From Rosa chinensis (Eukaryota > Streptophyta > Magnoliopsida > Rosales > Rosaceae), in the NCBI RefSeq assembly GCF_002994745.2, contig NC_037094.1, positions 21,987,001 through 22,051,000 on the forward strand: 64,000 nt of DNA, in the 5' to 3' direction. The notes beneath the pieces are model-generated. The model was not told where the DNA came from. It saw only the letters and a list, made by a program, of their open reading frames with translations, and did no database searches. Below, piece by piece: positions 41,501-54,390 of this stretch (the stretch's first letter is position 1; every line of letters starts with the position of its first letter). The translations under genes were made by a program, and so were the position numbers.

Positions 41501-43014
41501 CGAAGGTTTTAATCAAGTGAATTTATTGATTGTTTAATCACACGTTTCAATCGATGCGCTCTACGATTTTCGTGAAGAAAGTTTTCCGAGAAACCCAACG
41601 TATAAAAAGTCAACATTTGCACCCCCCCCCCTTAAAACCATATTTTTCAACTAAAAATTTGTCCGAAACACTTCCGCTCCGTCCACGAGCCACGAAACTA
41701 TCCAATAACCACAAATTAGATTCCGGAAATTCCTCAGAAAATAAATACGAATTTCCGGGGCATCACATTATCTACCCTGGTAATTATTCTTTCTCTTTCT
41801 CTCTCCTCTCCCCCCATCTCTCTCTCTTTCCCGTCGGCCTCTCTTCTTCTTCCCTTCGGCTTGTCGCTGTCCGGCCACCTGACGGCGTATCACCGGCCAT
41901 TTTGGAACACCCTCTCCATCCTTTACACGCCAACAACCGTGGGTCACCTCAATTTGGCCGGGATAGAGAGAAATCAAGCTAAGATCAACACTGTAGCAAT
42001 CGGGTTTTTACGGCAATTTCTTCTAATTTCGGCCATCTCCAACCACCAAACTGGGTCTAATTGAAGTGCCTTGAGCCATTGACCATTTTCCCTCAAGTTA
42101 TTAGCTCCAATTCACAGCGTGGAGGAAGAATCAAAGAAATTCCCGATTCTAGGGTTTGAAATTTCTAGGTTTTCTTCACTGGTCAATTTCGACTGATTCA
42201 AGGTAAAATTGGAACTTGTTGTAGTTGAGAAAAGTGTTAGGCTTGTTGAGATGTTGTTGTAAATGAAATTTGGTGGATGGAGGTGAAGGTTGCCTCTGGC
42301 GCACGGAACCCACGCGCCACCACTGTGGGTGGCGCGTGGAAGTGTGTATGGTAGGATTTTAGCTTCTATTGTTTAGCTAGATAATTATTTGTGCGTTGTA
42401 GGTTCCGTAAATATTTTTTGGGTGGAATTGGAGAAGTGTAGTTATCGATTTCGATTTCTCTGAAGTGTGGAATTTTGTTAATTGAATTACGAAAATCCGT
42501 TTATCGGATTTCTCTTAGTTCTGCCCTAAAATCTTTAAATTAATGAAGCGACGTTAGTGGTGAAGATTGGAAGTTTTGGGGCATAAAAGCAATGTTAGGT
42601 TTCGGTTTTTATTTACCGTAAATTTAATTTTCCGTCCTGTAAATTATTGGTTTGCGAACGTTATATTGTACAAGACGTGAGGAGGATTCCCATGAGGAGG
42701 GTTTGGATCGACGGCGGGCTTAGCCGTATTCTGTGAATGGACGTTTGATTTTAAATAATGCATGCAATTATTTTTTTTCTTAATTAAGAATTTATTTAAA
42801 TTATTGTTTTAAATTATTGAGCATATAAATCAATTTTGAATATTGAATTATTTATCGATTGGGCTTTCGGATTGGAAACTATTATACTCAAATTTAGACT
42901 TGTGTTTTTATAGAATTTTGACAAGTCTTTCCAAGGTGATTTCAGAATTATTTTGATTGATTAGTTCTCGCATATTGATTTATAATTTCGAGAATGTTGT
43001 TGGATCATAATTTA
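41501..43014. other. LTR-like non-coding sequence, unclassified
   Basis: A stretch ending TTTCCGGGGCATCACA near 41768 reads on minus as TGTGATGCCCCGGAAA, a common plant gypsy LTR start. The following C/T-rich part (41780-41860) and the rest look like retrotransposon leader or LTR sequence. No coding domain is seen and the element type and limits are uncertain. Copia B is inserted at its right edge. Confidence 0.4.
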
Positions 43015-43019
43015 TATAC

Positions 43020-43257
43020 AGTTCAAGTAAATCTCTATTTGTGTGTCTGGCCCAAACTCTAGATTATTTGACATAGTGGTAATAGGGTTTTAATTAGAGT
43101 GAATCTCGGAGAATATCTTAGAGATATCCATTCATTGTATGATTACCTTTCCTTGTACAATTCAGATTCTATGTATTGTAATCCTCTATATAAAGAAGCC
43201 CCTATTATTAATGAGAACACACAGCAATTTTCTCTCAATTCTTGTTTCCCTAAAACA
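43020..43257 (+). repeat. 5' LTR of copia element B
   Basis: This 238-bp repeat ends CCCTAAAACA and contains a TATA box TATATAAAG at 43187-43195. It matches 49360-49597 at about 94%. Confidence 0.9.
43187..43195 (+). promoter_or_regulatory. TATA box of the copia B LTR
   Basis: TATATAAAG is conserved in both LTRs (the second near 49526). It is 60 bases before the LTR end, as expected for the very short LTRs of this group. Confidence 0.6.
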
Positions 43258-43709
43258 CGTTATCAGCACAACGTCCTAACCCGGAAACAAATAGCCAAAC
43301 CTTGATTCAAGAAGCTAAAACCTTAAATCCGAATACAAAACCTTGAACCATTTTCTGCCTCCGCCACACAACTTAAAGAACTCAACCCCAGGAATCGAGA
43401 ACCGGCGGCAGAACCACCAGAATAGGCCGGAAACCTACCGAACCGGCCACCGGAAGCTCCATACAACCCGCAGCAAATATTCTACCGGTTCACCATCTTC
43501 TAGACCTCCAATTTCCACCAAATTTTGTCACAAGAAGCTCCTCTATCTGAAGATTCTGGAACCGGAAGAAAAATCATAAAAATCGACCAAAAACTTGCCG
43601 AACCGGCAGACTGAACGTCAGGTGGAAGAACCGGCAGAAGAAAAAGAAAAAGAAAAAAAAAGGAGGAAGGAGAAGCTGCAGCCCAGAGGCCCAAGCCGAG
43701 CCTAAGCCG

Positions 43710-43850
43710 CGGTCCACAAGCCACGTCAGCATGCCACCTCAGCACAGGGTCCCACAGCCACATCAACAACCGGACCCCACTGCCACGTCAGCAGTGGACC
43801 CCAGCTCCACGTCAGCACCAGACCCCAATGCCACGTCAGCATCGGTCAAC
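43710..43850. repeat. Array of CCACGTCAGCA motifs in the copia B leader
   Basis: Between the primer site and gag, the motif CCACGTCAGCA occurs four times exactly or nearly so, with two diverged copies (CCACCTCAGCA, CCACATCA). They are spaced about 22-30 bp within GACCCCA-type spacers. The core CCACGTCA (reverse TGACGTGG) is a known plant bZIP-binding type sequence. Function here is inferred only. Confidence 0.7.
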
Positions 43851-44278
43851 GCTAGTTGATGGTTTCCGGTCAACTTTCTGATGACTTTTCAGGCCAGTTT
43901 TCCGTCAACCTATTTCAAGATTTTTTTTTTTTTTTTTTTTTTTCTAAAAGTTCCCTTTTTTTAGAATTTTTAATTCAATTTCTCTTCTTTTTATCGGGGA
44001 CTTGCTACCTCCCTTCTTCTATCCCCCTTTTCTTTATCGTAGGGGAGACCAAATTAAGCCGAACTGTGGGGTTGTAGAGTCCTCCAAACTTAGAGTTTGT
44101 TGAGATAAAACGATCGACCGCAAACATCATTATTTCTATCTAATCCAACCCCTCTTGGAAGCGACTACGCTAAAAAATTTCTAATTTCTTGGAAGCGACT
44201 ACGCTCAGAAATTTTATTTGTTTTCGTGGTAGCATTTTTCGCTCCGAAACTAACCCTAATTTCTTGTTCTCTTTCAGG

Positions 44279-44920
44279 ATGAGTAATCTGAACAAATTGG
44301 ACTTTGCTCCATTGGGAACAACTGGCTCTGAATATCACAGGTGGGTTCGTGATGTCCGCCAGCATCTTAAGGCCGATGGAATCCTAGATACGATTCTCGA
44401 GTCTAGCCCGGACGTGCTAACTGTTGAGCAAGCTCAAGCTTTGGAAGCAAAAAGAGCAGCCTTAGAGGCAAATCAGGCGAAACTCATCATCCTAATGACT
44501 CGTCATATGGATGATTCGCTCCAGTACGAGTGTATGAATGAAGAAGACCCCAGAAGGCTGTGGGTCTCACTCGAAGAAAGATTTGGCAACATCCATGACT
44601 CCCTGCTTCCTGACCTAGAAGTGAGATGGCATAGCCTCCGCTTCTGTGATTTCAAGTAAGTTCTTGACTATAACTCGGAAGCACTTCGCCTTAAATTCTT
44701 AATGGAATTTTGTTGTAAAGAGATCACAGATGCGATCTTGATTGAGAAGACTCTCTCTACCTTCCCCATCTCTACATTGATGGTTGCTAAGAACTATCAA
44801 ATCGATGTTATTGCAAGATGGATCACAAGGTTTCATGAGCTTATTGGATCTATGAATGTTGCTGAAAAGCATGACAACATCCTTGTGAAGAACTATAATT
44901 CATTAATTCGAGATCCATAG
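44279..44920 (+). pseudogene. Copia B gag
   Basis: The frame from ATG 44279 gives MSNLNKLDFAPLGTTGSEYH and WVRDVRQHLKADGIL, the start of a copia gag (UBN2-type). It meets a TAA at 44657 and continues in a nearby register from 44702 (CKEITDAILIEKTLSTFP, the conserved gag tail). A damaged zinc knuckle follows near 45215 (CSRCRLSDYWAHIC, in which the His ligand is replaced by Tyr). This gag would package element RNA but is clearly dead. Confidence 0.8.
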
Positions 44921-45189
44921 AAACAGAGCATATTCCGGAATTCAATTATAGTCGCGCCTCTAAGAGAGGGCGCCAAGAGCGAAACCCTAATCTTAGGGAT
45001 ATTTCTGGACGTTCTGGTCCATATAATCACTCTACTTAGGAAGGTAACCGCCAAAATAGGCGAACACGGAACCGAAGAGGTAAACTTGGAAAGAGAGAGG
45101 GAGGCAATGCCTCTGGCCATGTTGGTGGCACTACCAACACTAAGAGCCATCTAAATGACGCTTTCAAAGCGCCTCAATCAATGGAGTCT

Positions 45190-48100
45190 GAGCAAAGAGA
45201 TGTATGTTCTCGATGTAGACTATCTGATTATTGGGCACACATTTGTAGAGCTCGTGAAGAAATTGTCACTGCATACAAAGCATATTGTGAAGCAAGAGAA
45301 GCTCACGAAATGGAACAAGAAGATCAAGAAGATGATCTAGAGTGAAGGGTTGAAGACTACAAAAATTTGGCTGGAATCAATAGATCACTAATTCTGTTTA
45401 AGTCTTTATTTTTCCAAGAGATGTAATAGGCAATTGTCATATATTTTTGTAGTAAATGTCAATGGTTTAGTCTTTCTTCAAAGTAGGCTCACCCAAAGTA
45501 AGTGTGATGTCTAGGAAGGTTCTGAGATTAGTGGTACTTAAGCGAGCTTTGCTCCACCGACATCTCTTTACTTACCTGGTCATATTTATTTTGGAATTAC
45601 CAAAAAAAGTTAGACGACTACCATTGTTTTGCATTAGCTAGCATTTTGGATTAGATTTCCTTTGGTCAAAGAGACAATGATGTAACTTCATTGGCTTATG
45701 AATAAAATTTCGAGTTCTTTTCATTATGACTCCATTTTGATTCTAAGCATATTACTTTGTGACTATGATGGATGGCCATCAGTATTAATTCAAGGACAAG
45801 GAATAGCCCAAGTTCCCCTTGCCAAATGGCACCTTGATTACTATCACGGAAACTCTCTACGCTCCTAAGGCAAATCGCACATATGAATAGCCAACGGATT
45901 CCATGTGAAAAACGCATGTAGAGAACGGAAATGAGTTCCTTTGCAATACCTCTAATGATTGCGAACAAATACGCATCTTAGAGAAGTTTATGTGTCTCTC
46001 TAGTGGACTCCATGTCACTATTCGAGCTATTAATCTGATAAAAGTTATGAGAGAATATCTCTTGGATTTAGACACATATTGGTTTTGTCACGACATAATA
46101 GATCATCCTAGTCATGATATGATGATCATTCTTCAAAAGACTTCACATGGACATCCATTATCTCAAGCGAAATGAAGCATGAATCAAAGGTTGATTCTTG
46201 GACTAAGTGTGACCGCCGCCGTCCACCACCAGCCTAGGGCTGGCACAGTCCCTATCCATGACACCATGGATGGCGTCCGTCATGGTGATGGCCCCCCAGG
46301 TGATTCTGCAATCACCAACTTACTTCAAATAGCGTTTCAGACGCTCAGGCCCAACCAAAATCCTCATTGGTTGCTTCTAAAACCTCTCGCTCGTTTTACA
46401 AACCCCGCTCCTTAGGGAAATTAAGATTGAGACTATCCTATGCAAAGGATATGAAAATACTTATTCTGTTCTTTCATAGAATCCATGGGGATTATGTGGA
46501 TTGATTCAACCAACTTGCGGACGTTTAAATATCTCATGATGATTGGTTGACACGCAAACACGTTGGTCACGTGTTGTGCCATTGTCTACTTGTAATGCTG
46601 CTTATGCTACACTCCTAGCAAATATCATATGACAACAGGTTCACTCCCCGGATCATCCTATTCCGTCAATTAGACTTGACGACGCTAGAGATAGAGTTTA
46701 CATCGAAGACTTTCAATGGATATTGCAATGGGACTGATGTTGGATATCATATTCTCATAAACACACCCAAATGGTCTCACGAAAATGACTACGATGGTAG
46801 TCAAGACATTGGTAATGCGCACCAATCTCCTTATATCCACTTGGGGTGATGCAATATCACATGCAGCTATGCTAATTCGTCTACGACCTACTACCACTCA
46901 ATCTACCTCGGCTTTACAGCTAGTGACTGGGTACAAGTATCGTACTTACGCACATTTGAGTGAGCCATTTATGTGCCAATTGCGCCGCCACATCACTCTA
47001 TGATGGGTCTTTACAAACGAATGGGCAACTACGTTGGATTTGAGACTCCAACAATCGTCTGCCACTTAATACCTTTGTAAGGCGATCTCCTTACCGCTAG
47101 ATTTGCGGGTTGTCACTTTGATGAGACAGTCTTCCCGTCGTTAGGGGGAGATAAGAACACGGATGTTCAGCAGGAACGACAGGAATTGTCATGGCATGTC
47201 CCCACTATGTCTCATCTTGATCCCCATTAAAGTGACGAGATCACACAAATATGCTGCAAACATGCCTGCAAGGATGGACGTTCATACGAGAGGACGTAGC
47301 GCCACCCTAAACGGAGGTAGGCATGGTGCCAACGCCAACGAGAGTGGCACTCTAGCGTTATAGGCCATGGCCCCAGCTAGGATGCGTGGGAGGCCCGTGG
47401 GTTCGAAGGATACTTTGGTACATTCCTATCCTTTGATCATCAAGACTAAAAATCCATCTCATGAGAATCTTCCGGATTATGGTTATCGTTGGGGGACGCC
47501 TCAACGTCAAAACCTATTTTTGAGAATATAGAGCTCTATGAAAATTACACTAGTGTACATGAGACGTGGGATAGAAACTCCATCATAATTGATGATGTAG
47601 TTGCGCATGAGTTTTTTGAGTCCGATGATATCGAACCACGCTCCATTGATGAATGAATATCAACGTAGAGAAATTTGGCCTAAATGGAAAGATGCGATCC
47701 AGGTTAAGTTGGATTTTCTAACAAAGAGGAAGGTTTTTGAGTCAATGATGCCAACACCTCCTAACATAAAACCTGTTGACTAATGGGTATTCGTTAGAAA
47801 GCGTAGTGACAAAAAGAGATGGCAATCTCGCCTTATGGCGCAAGGCTTCTCATAAAACGCCCTGGAATCGACTACGATGAGACATATTCTCTTGTAATGG
47901 ATGTCATTGCACTCCACTACCCTGTCAGTTTGATAGTTTTCGAATAACTGATTATGTAGCTTACATATGTGGTCACTACGTATCTCTATGGGGATCTAAA
48001 TACGGAATATACATGAAGGTTCATGGTGAACTTCATTTACCCAAGTCAAGTGGCTCTAGACCATGGAGCGCGTTTATAAAGAGGTTGAAACTCTCACTAA

Positions 48101-49130
48101 AATGACTACTTGATTGGGAAGGGATATGCCCGCCCGTTTCCATAACAAGTTTCGGATTCTATCGCGGTTCATGTTGGACATGATATTCATTGGAAACCCT
48201 TAAAGAGTTAAGGGAAAACGCTGAACACTTGAAATCCGAGTTTGAGATGAAAGATTTTGGGAGAACATGATTATATCTCAGTTTGGAACTTGAGCATCGT
48301 GTTGATAGATGCTTAGGCATTTTGACAAGGTCAAGCCTTCAAGCACCCCCATGATCGTTCGTAGTCTTGATCCTGAAAAGGATCCTCTTCGTCTGTAGGA
48401 TGATGACAAAGATGTGCTAGAGGCAGAAGTGTCTTACATGAGTACAATAGGCACATTATTGTACTTACCCCAATGCACAAGACCGGACATCTCATATGCT
48501 ATGAACTTGTTAGCTAGGTTTAGCTGTGTGCCAACGCGACGCCATTGGATTGGTGGAAAAAGATATCTTTCGATACTTGAGATGTATGATTGATATGGGC
48601 TTGTTCTATCCCTACAGAGAGACGATAGATTCGGACCCATCACACACTAGGAATGCCGCCAACACTGGTCTGCGTCCACTATCCCCACCCCAAACGATAA
48701 GTGTTTTGGAAGGTTTTGTTGATATTGGGTATTTCTCTGACCTACACAAAGGTCATTCCCAAATTGGTTAAGTGTTCACCATGGGTAAAGACCATGTATC
48801 TTGGAGGTCTACAGAACAGATCCTAGTCGCTATATCTTCGAACAATGCAGAGATCATTGCTCTTCACGAAGTGGTTCATGAATGTATATGGATTGGATCC
48901 ATAATTACGTATGTTTGAAAAATTGTGGTTTGAAGTCTACCACAGATGAGCCTATAAGCATTTAGGGTAATGCTAATGAAGCAAGGCTACATCAAAAGGG
49001 ACAACACCAAGGATAATCAGCAACGACAAACTCTCCTCAAGATCAAAGTGAACTAGGTTCAATCTGAGGACAGTGTGGCAGACTTGCTCACTAAGTCATT
49101 GCCTAAATTCCACTTACGAGAAACGTGTTG
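45190..49130 (+). pseudogene. Copia B pol remnants
   Basis: Pieces in all three frames match copia protease/integrase, reverse transcriptase (for example WKDAIQVKLDFLTKRKVFES and WVFVRKRSDKKRWQSRLMAQ near 47670-47850) and RNase H (AEVSYMSTIGTLLYLPQCTR and ISYAMNLLARF near 48430-48520, then a GNANEARLHQKGQ-like region near 48970). Many stops and frameshifts lie between them. No part has more than about 70 open codons, so it cannot make an active product. Confidence 0.75.
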
Positions 49131-49359
49131 GTAGCATCATTTACGGAATTTATTCGAACTCCCATGACCATAGTCATCGGGGGGAGATGCAGACATCAGG
49201 GGGGGTGTCTATGCGTATGGTCTCGAAACGTGAAGGGTGTGTTGTGCTCTTTTTCCCCTTCGACCGAGATTATTTTTGTCCTACTGGGTTTTTGTTACTC
49301 GGCAAGGTGTTTAGCGAGGCAACGAGAGAAGCACCGCGTTTGGGCGACACAAGAGGGAG

Positions 49360-49597
49360 TGTTCAAGTAAATCCATATTTGTGTGTCTGGCCCAAACTCT
49401 AGGTTACTTGACCTAGTGGTAATAAGGTTTTAATTAGAGAGAATCTCAGAGAATATCTTAGAGATATCCATTCATTGTATGATTACATTTCCTTATACAA
49501 TTCAGATTCTATGTATTGTAATCCTCTATATAAAGATGCCCCTATTATCAATGAGAACACATAGCAATTTTCTCTCAATTCTCGTTTCCCTAAAACA
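49360..49597 (+). repeat. 3' LTR of copia element B
   Basis: It starts TGTTCAAGTAAATCC after the purine tract and ends CCCTAAAACA. The TATAC target duplication follows at 49598-49602. Confidence 0.9.
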
Positions 49598-49602
49598 TAT
49601 AC

Positions 49603-49747
49603 ATATTTGTCCCCTAAAACATGGAAAGTACTTGTTCTAAAGTTCAATTTAATGTTGACTAATCAAATTTCATTATTTCCCTAATCTTGTACTTTTGCTT
49701 AACGTTTGTGTTTATTTATATCTATATTTATTATGTTTTCCTTATCA
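49603..49747. other. Short AT-rich spacer
   Basis: No gene. It continues the sequence interrupted by copia B. Confidence 0.5.
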
Positions 49748-51968
49748 TGTTAGGAAATGATGGAGAAGAATGGAAATGCACTAAAAAGTCAACCTTAGCA
49801 CATTTTCTTACTCTGGCTAGGAGAAAGCGAGCTAGACAAGAAATGAGGGGTGGCAACCTGATTAAACGAACTCCAAATAAGTTGAAACTTTTCAGATCCA
49901 TTCTATAAATCCTAAGAATCATTTCTTATGAAGAGTGCAAGAGCTATTTCGGAGTGTAAGGCCTTCAAAATATCAGTCAAAATTTCTGACTAAAAGATGA
50001 AAAACTGGCAACACCTGAACTGTACAGATTCCGGAAGAATTTCCAGCCAAACCACGGTGAACTAAGCTCTGAAATTTTACCAAGATTATCTACACTTATC
50101 AAGTAACATTTGGTATGAAGAAGTCAAATGCTAATTCCGATGCCTCAATGGAGATTCAATTGAAGGAAGCTTCAGGAGCAGAAAACAAAGTCAAACATGG
50201 CAGTTTGGCCTAGAGCCTTCTTTGGACGGATTTCTTATGCATTTTTGGAAGGTCTATGATGCTGAAACTATCAAGGAGAGCCCTAGAATAATCGTACAAG
50301 ATTATAACAAGATTAGTCCATCATATTATCTTTTGGATAATAGGCATCCCTATGCATCTTCTCTCCTTTGGTTGCCAAATTGACTTTGGTGACCCAAAAC
50401 CACCCCAACACTCTTCATTTTCATGTTTTCCCATGCACAATAAAGAGAGCAGCTGCTCCTCTCTTCTCCTTAGGCATTTTTTTCTACTCTACACTCTTAT
50501 AGCTCATCATTATTTCCCTCTTTTTCTCCATCTCTTCCATAACTATTTCCCTTAATTTTAGGATCTATTAACACTCTCATACTCCACCTCCATGCTTCTT
50601 TCAATGCTTGAGCTGCTCCTTTTGCTTCCATTCATCATTTTACTCCTCACTCTCTTCTCTATATAAGCATTCATTCATCACACTCTTAAGGACTACCCAT
50701 ACCACTCCATAACATCTTTTTCTCTCTATATTCTCTACACAATCTACTATCATCTCCTCCACAAAACCTCCATCACCACCACCATCAATTCATAACCTCC
50801 ATTACCACCACCACAACCTTCATCATCTTTTCCATTAACCCATTCCATTTTATAGACAAAAAACTTCACCACTCCACAATTTCACCACTTAATCATCTCT
50901 ACATCTCATATTCCATCATCAACCTTTGAAGAAGAAGGAGAGGAGTCTAGAATTACGTGAGGAATCATCATCACCATTACCATTTTCACCATGTCAATGC
51001 CTTCATGAGTTCATCTACATCATCCTCAACTTGATTATCATTAGTCCCTTCTCTATCCCTACTTTTTAGTTTGATGTTCATAAACATGTTGAAGCTTATG
51101 TATTTAATTATGAGTGAGTAGTTAATTTGTTGGGGCTAGGGTTGAAAGCCCTAGCCAAACTTGTAATGAATTGATGTTTGAGTCTTATTTGATGCATTTT
51201 CCATGATCATCTTCACATGCTAATTCAAGAAGTGACTGCTTGTATTTGAATCTAGCTAATTTGAATATTTTGCCTTTGTCATTACATGAACAATGTTTAG
51301 AGAGTAGCTAGCTTTGAACATTAAAAGCATGATAGCACAGTAGGTGTGTATGTGAGGGTAGTGAGTTAAAATCACCTAGACCTAAGATTGGTTTGCTTGC
51401 TTGATTATCTAAACTCAAACCTTTATGCATCTAGGAGCAAGGAATTGATACTTATCCGGTAATATAACTTGTTCTTGGGTAGTTAGTTTCGCACTTATCT
51501 GGTGGAATTGATAAAATCAAAGGATCGGAGTTTAGGCCTTAGTAGTCTTATCCGGATACTAAGAGGGTAATTGGATACTTGGGATTGTTTTACTTATAGT
51601 TTGAACATCAATGCATGCAAGGGAGGCTATGGTGAATAATCTAAAGCTCTAACTTCCATCCAATATATCACATCTAGTTTAGCATAGCCTAGTTTACATT
51701 TCAAGTTTTTATTGTGTGTTAATTTGAGTTTACCCCATCTCCAAAGCCAAAAATCAAACCACTACACCATCTTGCATATATTCACCATGAACTTTGGTTC
51801 ACTTGTGAGCCCTTGTTTATGACTTGTACATTTGCATATTTATCTAGCACCCTTTAGGTTTTCCCTAGCTAGAGTGGGTTTTCCAATCCCTTGGGTATGA
51901 TATTCCATACTCACAATCCCTACACTATAACTTGACCCTTATACTTAAGGGTGACTATTTGGCTAACA
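49748..51968. repeat. Possible solo LTR, about 2.2 kb
   Basis: The block begins TGTTAGGAAATGATGG and ends TTTGGCTAACA, giving the inverted ends TGTTAG/CTAACA normal for LTRs. The last 300 bases read like the ends of gypsy LTRs. It has no coding sequence. Flanking bases do not match as a 5-bp duplication (TATCA and AATGT), so it may be one LTR of a rearranged element. Confidence 0.4.
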
Positions 51969-54180
51969 AATGTATGTTGGCTTGTGGGGTCACGTCATTG
52001 ATTTTTATATTTCTTCTTGTGAGATATTGAGGAAGCCTTTCTGATTTTCGATTTTCGTGGTTTTAACCCACCATACCTGGGTCTATATATTTTATTGCTA
52101 GCTAGCTAGCCTATTAGTACTCCTCCCCGCTTACTAGGTGTTTGGGGGTGAGCTGAGCAAAGAGCATGGGATGATCAAGAGCCTGGAAGGCTCCCTTTTT
52201 ATCATATGGTGATAACGCTTTCCCCATATTCTATATTTATTTTCACTAGTGGGGCTAGTTCAATTTTATTTATCAGCGGAGCTGGTTTGCGCTCACGAAT
52301 TTTTTCATGTTGCGAGTTATATATATTTAAGTTTATAAATGTTGCATGCACTAGACTTTAAAGGAATAAATGTGGGAAAGCATGAAATCTCTTTTCTGTT
52401 AATTACTTATTTTTGTCCACTCACACTAACGTTTTATTTTACTTACTTTCCCTTGAGCCATTTGGTTTCAAATGCCCAGTTCGCAGCGTAGCTATCCGAC
52501 TTAGGAGTTAAGGCTTAGCACCATCACTGCCATCTATCATCTGTAGGTTACTAGCTAATCTACTTTGTGTATTATATTTCATTGTCTGTAGACTGCTCTA
52601 ATAACCGTGGAACTTTTGTAATAATGATTGAAACTTTGAGTGGTTGTGAACTTGAGATATTTGGACTAATTTGAAAATCTAAATTGTGGAATTGCGGAGT
52701 TGGAGCATGGTGGCTCTAGGAGTCTAAGATTAATTGTTTAGAAGAGTAATTTTGTTTCAACAGGTTTTGGGTTGTCCACTTTTAGGAAAAGTTTGGCCGA
52801 ATTTTCTCAGAAAGTGAGCCCCGCAGGTCCATCTTGGAGTTTAGAAGGGAATTCCAGGGTGGGTCCTGACAGATATAAACCCAAAAGAAAGAGATTTCTT
52901 AGCAAGACAGTCAGTTCTTCAACGGACAACAGACACAAAGCGGTTACAGCTGCAAACACTAAGTATAATGTTACCTTGTAAAAGACAGCTGTCCAGGCCC
53001 ATTACGGTTGGGCTGTTTTGCTAGACCCCAAACTCCTCGGCCCATTGAAGTTTTTGAACGGCCTCTAGTCCTACCTTGTCCTGATCAACTTCATTCAACG
53101 CCTCAATTATTTGGTGAGGCAGTTGGGGAATCTTTTCCTCAATTTTCGGTTTCTCAAGAGAAGTTCCATCCAAACTATTTACTTGGAGACTCTATCCTTC
53201 TAGTCTTTGCGGCTCAAACATTGGTAGAAGATCCGGTTACTCAGGCAGATTCCATGGGCATAAATCTCTGTCAAGGAAAGGGTGATTAATCAGGTCGACT
53301 CCTCCAACACTTCAAAAAAAGCCTCATGGTGAGGAACCTCTTCCAAACGAAAAGGAGAGTATTCATAGAGGGTACTTCTGGGCTCCATGGTGCTTTGGAT
53401 GTCTGGTTCTCCTGCCCATATTGAAAGCCATTGAAGATTTTGGTGACCGTTATTTAGTTGGAGTATGGTGATGTAGTGCTTCATATTTGTATCCGTTTTC
53501 ATTGTTTGTGGATTACACTTTGTGTCATTTGTGTGTAGGTGGTACTCTTTCCTTGGTTCAAAGTTTTTTTCATTAGATTTTATCCAAACAAGGTTTTAAT
53601 GCACTGTATTTTCTACCAAATGGCTTCTAGATTAGGTTTAAGAGGAGAAGTGAAGACCATTGTTCACTTCTTCCACTTTTGGTTATAAGTAAATATTTTT
53701 GTGAAAGATACAGGCAACGCAGCTAGTTAGTAGTGACAACAGTTTTGTTTCCTGACTTTCATATTAAGTTGTCGATTGTCATTTTTGACTCTCCCACACT
53801 TATATCCTCTTTGTATCTAAATTACTTAGAGTAACTCCAACAACTTCCTTATAATTTCTGTATAATAGGGAAGCAAAAATCAAAGCAAGATTCTCTAACT
53901 CCAACAGATTCTCTATTTTGCAGCAATCTCTAAAATCTCCATATTCTTCTTTAAAATTTTAGAGATTGCTATAAATATAGAGAATTTGGTTTTCTCTTTC
54001 CTCACTTTCCCTAAAATAGGGATAGTTATAGGGAATCTGTTAGAGCAAAAAAGACTCATTTTTCCCTAAAGTAGAGAAAAATTAAAATATGGGGAAGTTA
54101 TTGGAGTTGCTCTTATAATGCAATTCGTTCACTCTTCTCAAAAAAAGAAGAAGAAGAGATTTCTTTTGCATGGTTGAACC
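51969..54180. other. Non-coding, probably retroelement-derived
   Basis: No convincing gene is seen. The part to about 52871 ends GGGTGGGTCCTGACA, resembling an LTR end. Short open pieces at 52772 and 53008 have no recognisable domain. Bases 53830-54110 contain an inverted repeat around AGAGTAACTCCAACAACTTC and its partner GAAGTTATTGGAGTTGCTCT, the pattern of a small MITE. Confidence 0.4.
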
Positions 54181-54390
54181 GTGAAAAAGACCAAATCCAA
54201 AACAAGTCTTGGTCCAAAACCAAATCCGTTTCCGCACAATACTCATTACCGCTCCGGCCCAATGAAGCTTAACTCGATCCGACCCGATACCCGTTTCAAG
54301 CCCAATTCTCTTCCATTTCGGCCGGAAAGTCTGTGTCTCCTCCATTTCAGCGTCAAAGGGTTTAACCAAAGCCCTAAAACTTTCCTTGAA

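Larger units (their letters stand above)
43020..49597 (+). mobile_element. Ty1/copia element B, old, with both LTRs
   Basis: LTRs of 238 bp (43020-43257 and 49360-49597) are flanked by the 5-bp duplication TATAC (43015-43019 and 49598-49602). The left LTR starts AG, not TG, by mutation. I count about 15 differences between LTRs (about 6%), so this insertion is several-fold older than the gypsy. The primer site CGTTATCAGCAC follows the left LTR and the purine tract AAGAGGGAG precedes the right one. Gag, protease, integrase, RT and RNase H traces appear in copia order but are full of stops. The gag wording suggests an Ivana/Oryco-type lineage, unverified. Confidence 0.9.

Noticed and set aside
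41530..41982. 150-codon frame at 41530
   Set aside because: It is low-complexity (S, P, R, L) over C/T-rich LTR-like DNA and has no known domain.
54181..54390. Upstream start of the PPR gene at 54181
   Set aside because: The first codon of the open stretch is not ATG, and the added 70 residues do not look like a transit peptide, while the ATG at 54391 opens a typical one.
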